Shown here in pieces: positions 58,690-64,000 of a stretch of 64,000 nt of DNA (its first letter is position 1; each line of letters starts with the position of its first letter). The notes under the pieces are model-generated. The model was not told the DNA's origin, made no database searches, and saw only the letters and a list, made by a program, of their open reading frames with translations. Made by a program: the position numbers and the translations under genes. The stretch is from Nakaseomyces glabratus (lineage: Eukaryota > Ascomycota > Saccharomycetes > Saccharomycetales > Saccharomycetaceae): contig NC_088963.1 in assembly GCF_010111755.1 (NCBI RefSeq), positions 186,001 to 250,000 on the forward strand. The letters are read 5' to 3'.

Positions 58690-61533
58690 TCACAATTGAA
58701 TTTTATCTTTAATCACTACTAGACCTCTGTCTCTGTTTGTGAAAGTATACCATTTTGGCGAATATTTCACGACCTCGTCGAATGCTGGAATTTTCTTAAG
58801 TGGATGGCCATTCACAACTGATAATGAGTCAGCCTCTCCTGTGAAACATGCTACAGTTATTTCAATATTATTATCACCCTGCCCATCAATTACAGGGTCA
58901 TAATCTAGATCAAATGGAATATTGGGTAGCCATTCAATTGAGAAGTGGTGAGCACCATTAAAATCTAATTTGTGGATAAGTACTTCATCAATACCATCTG
59001 CGTATTTTATTGAATTAGACACTGAATTAGTGTTGTTATTATTGCTTTTTATTACGGAAAACTTCTTTACTGGACTCTGCTTAGATGACTGGGACCAGAA
59101 TGCCAGTGAACAAACTCTATTCTCACTCACATTAATTTTTATTTCTGCACTTAATGGAGCGTAAGGTGACCTTTGTGTGTCATTGTTATCATTTTTCAAG
59201 ACTTCGATTTTCATTAGGTTCTTGTTTTGTCTATTACCCTCGCTATCGACAAGATTAGGAGGCAGTCCATAATAGTCACAAATTTTAGATCCGCCAAATA
59301 CTGTACAATTGACCAGAGTAGACTGTGATTTAACGCTTGGTAAGTCGTATATCATTTCTTTAATTGGAGTATCTTTTGCAGTGAAAAGACTAACCGATGA
59401 TTTTGATATGTCATGTTGATTTACCGTTTGTAAAAACCTCACTTTGAGAGGCGCTATTTCTGAAAATGGTTGCATTACAAGAGACTTACCGAATAACAAT
59501 ACTCCAATTATTGCAATGATTACTGACGATTGATAGTTCAACTTTGAAATAAATGGTAGAATAGGCAGCGCAAGAAGTATCACGCCAATAGTAATGATAA
59601 TACAAATCAATTGAACATCATCTGTTGTTTCCTGGACCATTTTGTGAATAGCGTCAAGAGTGTAATCTAATGAAAATAGGAATATGAATGATGAAATAGG
59701 CACAATACACAAGAACTGCACTATCCAGTTGTAATGCTTTGAAAAATCGGAATTCTTATCCATCTTACCACTATCACCAATATGGTTATTTGATAACAAT
59801 GGCATTCTTTCATCAACTTCTTCTGCATTCGAATGTAGATCAGTATTGGTGTTCGAGGTAACTTCTTGGTTGCCTGTATCCCTTACCTGATTAATATTTT
59901 CTCCACGATCTTGGCTAGGCAACGGGTTGTCTTCATCATTTTGACTACTAGCATACCGAACACTAGAATTAGGTGCATCATTTACTGCTTTATTTTTTGT
60001 ACCAAATAAACCTAAAGATAATGCGACGATTAAACAGCCTGAGAATATACTCAAAGGATACGTCCCTGTCAGTGTGAAATCAGATTTAGCCATTCTTAGA
60101 GTAATATACAGCTGCATTAACCAAGCTATGATGAATATTTGGTTGATAGCTACAGTTTTGTAACTTTCAGTTGGATTTAACCTTTCTGCTAAAGTAACAA
60201 TGAGATAGTTAACAGTAACAAATAGCAGGAACAGTCCAGTTAGAGGAGTTCTATAATCGGCGGAATACACAAACGGATTGAAGCTATTCAGAGACTTTGT
60301 AAGCAGTAACAAAAAAACAACAGACAATCCGAGAGACAACAATAATCTCAATTGCACTAGACGTGATCTTTCAAGCCTTCTACGTTTATCCAGATGTGCC
60401 TTCATCATTAACAAAATAGGACCAACAATTAGCATGAAAATATCAGCGTAAAATAAATGCTTTGTATCAACAACAACAAAGAACAAACCCAACAAGTCAA
60501 AAAATACAGCAGGGTTGGATGAAGATTTTTTGATTAGCTTCTCGTTGCTGATATATATAGCGAGCTGAAGAGATTGATTAAGCATTGACCACAAAGATTC
60601 TTTAGATGTGTACTGTATTGAATCTTTTGCTGTGTGATAATAATCTCTGGGTTTGTAAAATGAAATGTCCCACCCTTTTAGTCCATATTCATCATACACC
60701 TTATAGTCTGTTTGACTTCCGATATAACGACTGTTAAATCCTTGCTGGAATATAGAGTTACCAAACGGACGGCTCTTTACTGCTTTCTTATATATCTCGG
60801 CAGTTTCTACGTTAGATGTTCTGAAAAGGACTGCACGATCTCCAGCACCCATCCCTTCTAAGTTAATGAAATACTCAATGTCTCTAATCCAAGGATGATA
60901 AGTAAATGCATATGCGCCAAGTAAACCAAACTCTTCATTGTTATTAAAATTAAAAATTACTGAACGTTTTGGTTGAGAGCTCGAAAAATGGTTTAGTAAT
61001 GAAAGCATAGTGGCTATACCTTTGCCATCATCAGTTGCTCCATAGGAAGTAGGTACCGAATCAAAATGTCCTGATATTAAGAGAGCAGGTAGCTCATTGT
61101 TGGATCCCACGACTTTAACAATAATGTTAGAGGATTCATAATATACAACCCGTGAAACCTTCGATGTACTGTTAAAGACATCTGGTTGGTGAAACAGTAT
61201 TGATGACTTGTTTCTATAGTCATCATCAATATATATGTTATCATTGCTCCTGGTGATATTCTTAACTCTCTGTAATAAAAAATCATGGACAACATCATTG
61301 TTCCTTGAGCTGTAAGGATGCGGCGATTGAGTTATAACTTGTAGGTCTGACCATGCCTGTTCTAGGAGGTTGCGACGTAACTTATCGCTTGTGGCATTAG
61401 GTAAATCAAGCTTGTACCTGCTCCTATCGAATACTAACAGTGCTATGATGATTGCATATGTGATTATCAGTAAAATGCTGAAGTTGGTCTTCCTAAACCG
61501 GAATATAGCCCGAAGAAGTGCCTTGAATCGCAT
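58690..61533 (-). CDS. PFF1: PFF1, vacuolar membrane M28 metallopeptidase
   Basis: Pff1 is a multispanning vacuolar-membrane protein with a lumenal M28 zinc aminopeptidase domain. I start it at the ATG at 61531-61533 (MRFKALLRAIFRFRKTNFS), giving 947 residues (S. cerevisiae 976); the longer frame begins with GTG and lacks family similarity. One N-terminal membrane segment is followed by the peptidase domain. Its metal and catalytic residues are visible: H156 (SGHFDS), D168 (ATDDG), E200/E201 (NNNEEFG) and E226 (NLEGMGAG), plus YHTAKDS. About eight further membrane helices, interrupted by a polar Asn/Asp-rich loop (about 525-610), and a C-terminal lumenal domain follow. Position matches YBR074W. 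Confidence 0.95.
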   Translation of the reverse strand: MRFKALLRAIFRFRKTNFSILLIITYAIIIALLVFDRSRYKLDLPNATSDKLRRNLLEQAWSDLQVITQSPHPYSSRNNDVVHDFLLQRVKNITRSNDNIYIDDDYRNKSSILFHQPDVFNSTSKVSRVVYYESSNIIVKVVGSNNELPALLISGHFDSVPTSYGATDDGKGIATMLSLLNHFSSSQPKRSVIFNFNNNEEFGLLGAYAFTYHPWIRDIEYFINLEGMGAGDRAVLFRTSNVETAEIYKKAVKSRPFGNSIFQQGFNSRYIGSQTDYKVYDEYGLKGWDISFYKPRDYYHTAKDSIQYTSKESLWSMLNQSLQLAIYISNEKLIKKSSSNPAVFFDLLGLFFVVVDTKHLFYADIFMLIVGPILLMMKAHLDKRRRLERSRLVQLRLLLSLGLSVVFLLLLTKSLNSFNPFVYSADYRTPLTGLFLLFVTVNYLIVTLAERLNPTESYKTVAINQIFIIAWLMQLYITLRMAKSDFTLTGTYPLSIFSGCLIVALSLGLFGTKNKAVNDAPNSSVRYASSQNDEDNPLPSQDRGENINQVRDTGNQEVTSNTNTDLHSNAEEVDERMPLLSNNHIGDSGKMDKNSDFSKHYNWIVQFLCIVPISSFIFLFSLDYTLDAIHKMVQETTDDVQLICIIITIGVILLALPILPFISKLNYQSSVIIAIIGVLLFGKSLVMQPFSEIAPLKVRFLQTVNQHDISKSSVSLFTAKDTPIKEMIYDLPSVKSQSTLVNCTVFGGSKICDYYGLPPNLVDSEGNRQNKNLMKIEVLKNDNNDTQRSPYAPLSAEIKINVSENRVCSLAFWSQSSKQSPVKKFSVIKSNNNNTNSVSNSIKYADGIDEVLIHKLDFNGAHHFSIEWLPNIPFDLDYDPVIDGQGDNNIEITVACFTGEADSLSVVNGHPLKKIPAFDEVVKYSPKWYTFTNRDRGLVVIKDKIQL

Positions 61534-61910
61534 AAATCTCTTCTCAACGTGTTGATATGTTGCCCTTATATTAAAACGAATAACTATTACAGAATCTGAC
61601 ACTTGAAATTAAAGGATTTAAATACTTTATCCTCTCATTTCATTTAATAATTCAGGTCATCCCGGATTGTTTATATTTTGGTTTAATATGTTCTGTCCCT
61701 TGAAGCTTTCTGCGCTGCTTTCTAGCTCATGTCAAATTGGCCTAAAGAAAATTGACATTAATACAAAAATGTTGCATATAGAAGAGGAAGGTAGTACGAT
61801 TATATGAATAAAATATGTTCTGAATATCAAAATTTTAAGGATTTACAATATATATGTTGGACAGGTAGATAGATATGTGCGCGATTCTTGTTTTCAGATC
61901 GTGAGCCTTT
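61534..61910. other. PFF1 promoter / RDH54 3' region
   Basis: This 377-bp AT-rich spacer lies between tandem minus-strand genes. The PFF1 frame extends 23 codons into it without an ATG. No RNA gene or other ORF is seen. Confidence 0.55.
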
Positions 61911-64000
61911 TCATTCTATTATCACATTTCCAACCTTGATGAAAGCAAACGTTATATTCTTTTTCCCTTTTTTGTATACCTCTGTAGCAACATCATCGTA
62001 GAGGTCTAAGGATCGATCAGGATCTATATGTTTATAATCGAGAAGGCATTGCTTTAGAAGTTTCTTTTCAAGTTGTGTTCTTTGTGACTCTAATACATCC
62101 ATTTTTCTTTTAGCATCGAGTGCATTGGACCATTGTTCAAAACTTCCGTCCAATGCAGGTGCCTTTAATACCTCTTCATCGTCATCAAACTCCTCACCCA
62201 ATCCATCGCATCTACATATCAGGTCGTGTGTATTACTCTTAGTATTTTGATGAATTGTGAACAAATCTTTCAAGTCTGATTTGTCGAATAGATCATCATT
62301 TGCTGAGCCGGTATCGCTGGTATTTGAGGATAAGAATTTCCTGGTTAAATTATGCTTCATGAGCTGCCTTTGTAATATCTTTTCATCTATACAGCCAGTT
62401 GTTATTAGTCTGTAAATGTAGCATGGTCTTTTCTGACCTTCTCTGTGAATACGAGACATTGCTTGTAAGTCAACAGCTGGATTCCAGTCATTATCGAACA
62501 AAACCAAGCGAGAGGCACCAATCAAATTTAATCCAACACCACCTGCCTTAGCACTTAATAAGAAACCAAAAATGTTGGGGTTATTATTAAATGTGTTGAC
62601 CAACATATCACGTTGCTTAGCTGGCGTTGCTCCGTCTAATCTGCAATTGGATAACTGGTTACTGTTCATGAGTCCTTGTATAATATCCAATGACTGTGTG
62701 TAATTTGATACTATAACAACTTTCTCCATAGGAGAAGTAGCTTTGATTTCTAGCAGTAATTCCAGAAGCACAGTTAATTTACCGGAGCTGTTAGATTTAT
62801 TGGAAACTGTGAATATATTGCTATCCACATTAGATTGATAGTAAGGGTCATTACATAACAACGATGGAGAGTTACAAACCTTTTTCATCAAATTGATCAG
62901 CCCAAGGGAAGTATTAAATGTGATGTTATTCATATCAACCCTTACATTTTCGATAATGTCTCTGAAGGCTTTGATCTGTTCAATGGTAGGTCTACAGAAT
63001 AAAATAATATCTGTTTTGGGAGGCAGAAATTTTGATAGGATATTGTTTGACCGTCTAAGAATAAATCTCTTGGTAAATTCTATAAGTTGATTAGATTTCT
63101 CTTCACCTTGTTCAATTACTTTTGTATTGAATTTGTTATTAATATCTCTCGCCCTTGATATAGGATTGATATACAACTTTTTGAAGCTTGCGTAAGTTCC
63201 TAAAACTCCAGGATTCACAAAATCGATGATCGTAAAGAACTCATTCAGGTCATTCTGTATCGGTGTCCCCGTCAAAATCACTTTCTTGTCGATATCTAAA
63301 GATTTCAATACTTTAAGAATTTTCGATGCTCCATTTTTTAGGCGATGACCTTCATCGCATATAAGTAAGTCTAGTTTATCTTTTTGTTTAAGAAGTTCTT
63401 CTTGGACTGTCAATACTTTTTCATAACCTAAAATTAGTACCTGGTAAGTTCTATTAACTTTTATGAAGTTTCTCACACTTATTTTATCCATGTCCACATT
63501 GTTTTTGGGGTTAAGAGTTAAAATTCCAATTCTGTTTAGTCCCAACCATTTTTTAAATTCTCGTTTCCAATTGCCAATTAAAGTAACAGGACATACAATG
63601 ACTACTTTGCTTATCATCCCACTCAGAGGTACACCAAGTTGTGAACACTGCACTTTTGATGCAAAGGGTGTTTGTTTTAGTAATGTCCATATCAATGTGA
63701 TTGTCATTAGAGTTTTACCAAGTCCCATATCATCGGCTAAAATGCAACCTTTAATATCTGAGTCTCTCTCAAGCCGGCAAGATTTGTCATCAGTAGACTC
63801 AGCAGTCAGGTTGGTTTCCAATCCCAATAAACAATCATACATAAATTTGACTCCAATTCTCTGGTGGTTCCGAAGCATTTTGCATAAAAGGGGATCCACT
63901 ATAATGTCGACTTCAGAACCCTGAAACGTATTCATAATAAGTGGATTCTCAATTGTATTGCAATCAAATAAGCTTCTGAACTTTTGTGTAGGAACAGTAT
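61911..64000 (-). CDS. RDH54: RDH54, Swi2/Snf2-type recombination translocase (cut by right edge)
   Basis: Rdh54/Tid1 is a dsDNA translocase of the Rad54 group that removes Rad51/Dmc1 from DNA and supports meiotic and mitotic recombination. About 696 codons are visible; the frame stays open past ATG 63935 to the window end (reading VPTQKFRSLFDC before it), so that ATG is internal and roughly 250 N-terminal residues are missing. Helicase motifs seen are I (DDMGLGKTLM), Ia (VCPVTLIGNW), II (CDEGHRLKNG), III (LTGTPIQNDL), V (SAKAGGVGLNL) and VI (AMSRIHREGQKR). The C-terminus has a Cys-containing ICRCDG segment. It follows PFF1 as YBR073W does in S. cerevisiae. Confidence 0.96.
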   Translation of the reverse strand, partial: TVPTQKFRSLFDCNTIENPLIMNTFQGSEVDIIVDPLLCKMLRNHQRIGVKFMYDCLLGLETNLTAESTDDKSCRLERDSDIKGCILADDMGLGKTLMTITLIWTLLKQTPFASKVQCSQLGVPLSGMISKVVIVCPVTLIGNWKREFKKWLGLNRIGILTLNPKNNVDMDKISVRNFIKVNRTYQVLILGYEKVLTVQEELLKQKDKLDLLICDEGHRLKNGASKILKVLKSLDIDKKVILTGTPIQNDLNEFFTIIDFVNPGVLGTYASFKKLYINPISRARDINNKFNTKVIEQGEEKSNQLIEFTKRFILRRSNNILSKFLPPKTDIILFCRPTIEQIKAFRDIIENVRVDMNNITFNTSLGLINLMKKVCNSPSLLCNDPYYQSNVDSNIFTVSNKSNSSGKLTVLLELLLEIKATSPMEKVVIVSNYTQSLDIIQGLMNSNQLSNCRLDGATPAKQRDMLVNTFNNNPNIFGFLLSAKAGGVGLNLIGASRLVLFDNDWNPAVDLQAMSRIHREGQKRPCYIYRLITTGCIDEKILQRQLMKHNLTRKFLSSNTSDTGSANDDLFDKSDLKDLFTIHQNTKSNTHDLICRCDGLGEEFDDDEEVLKAPALDGSFEQWSNALDAKRKMDVLESQRTQLEKKLLKQCLLDYKHIDPDRSLDLYDDVATEVYKKGKKNITFAFIKVGNVIIE

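Noticed and set aside
58690..61602. Longer PFF1 frame starting at 61602
   Set aside because: The frame opens with GTG, and family similarity begins at the ATG at 61533, so the shorter start was chosen.

Overview
The window looks like nuclear DNA of a post-genome-duplication budding yeast, and most likely Candida glabrata (Nakaseomyces glabratus) chromosome M. Three points support this. The PDR-type ABC transporter at 27414-31913 has 1499 codons and reads like C. glabrata Cdr1 as I remember it. Its promoter is packed with Pdr1-type elements. Gene order matches two Saccharomyces cerevisiae blocks almost one for one. All calls are read from the sequence plus memory of the families; no search was run. 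Left block (1-11529) corresponds to S. cerevisiae YDR392W to YDR387C: SPT3 (cut by the window edge), the YDR391C homologue, tRNA-Gly(CCC), UBA2, SAC7, RVS167 and CIN10, all in conserved relative orientation. After a 109-bp junction the right block (11639-64000) corresponds to YBR084W to YBR073W: MIS1, TEC1, SPT7, SEC18, RPG1/TIF32, ECM33, SLM4, ECM8, PFF1 and RDH54 (cut by the right edge). Differences from S. cerevisiae are UBC4 missing between TEC1 and SPT7, CDR1 inserted between SPT7 and SEC18, a C2H2 zinc-finger gene inserted between SLM4 and ECM8, and a TPR/Gln-rich, Cyc8-like gene inserted between ECM8 and PFF1. Functionally the window holds two SAGA subunits (SPT3, SPT7), a SUMO E1 subunit (UBA2), a Rho1 GAP (SAC7), an endocytic N-BAR protein (RVS167), one-carbon metabolism (MIS1), secretion (SEC18), translation initiation (RPG1), cell wall (ECM33), TORC1 scaffold (SLM4), drug efflux (CDR1), a vacuolar peptidase (PFF1), recombination (RDH54), and regulators (TEC1, the zinc-finger gene, the Cyc8-like gene). 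The most striking layout feature is the size of the non-coding space: about 7.3 kb upstream of the zinc-finger gene, 4.0 kb between TEC1 and SPT7, 3.7 kb between ECM8 and the Cyc8-like gene, and 1.7 kb in front of CDR1. These regions lack credible ORFs and are rich in homopolymer G/C runs, purine/pyrimidine tracts, short tandem repeats and a few hairpins or palindromes. The large spaces sit next to the regulatory genes, which suggests complex promoters. The best candidates for something undescribed are the Cyc8-like paralogue, the giant zinc-finger promoter, a small orphan tail-anchored-like ORF at 38634-38891, the structured hairpin at 41701-41752 and a perfect 20-bp palindrome at 19044-19063.
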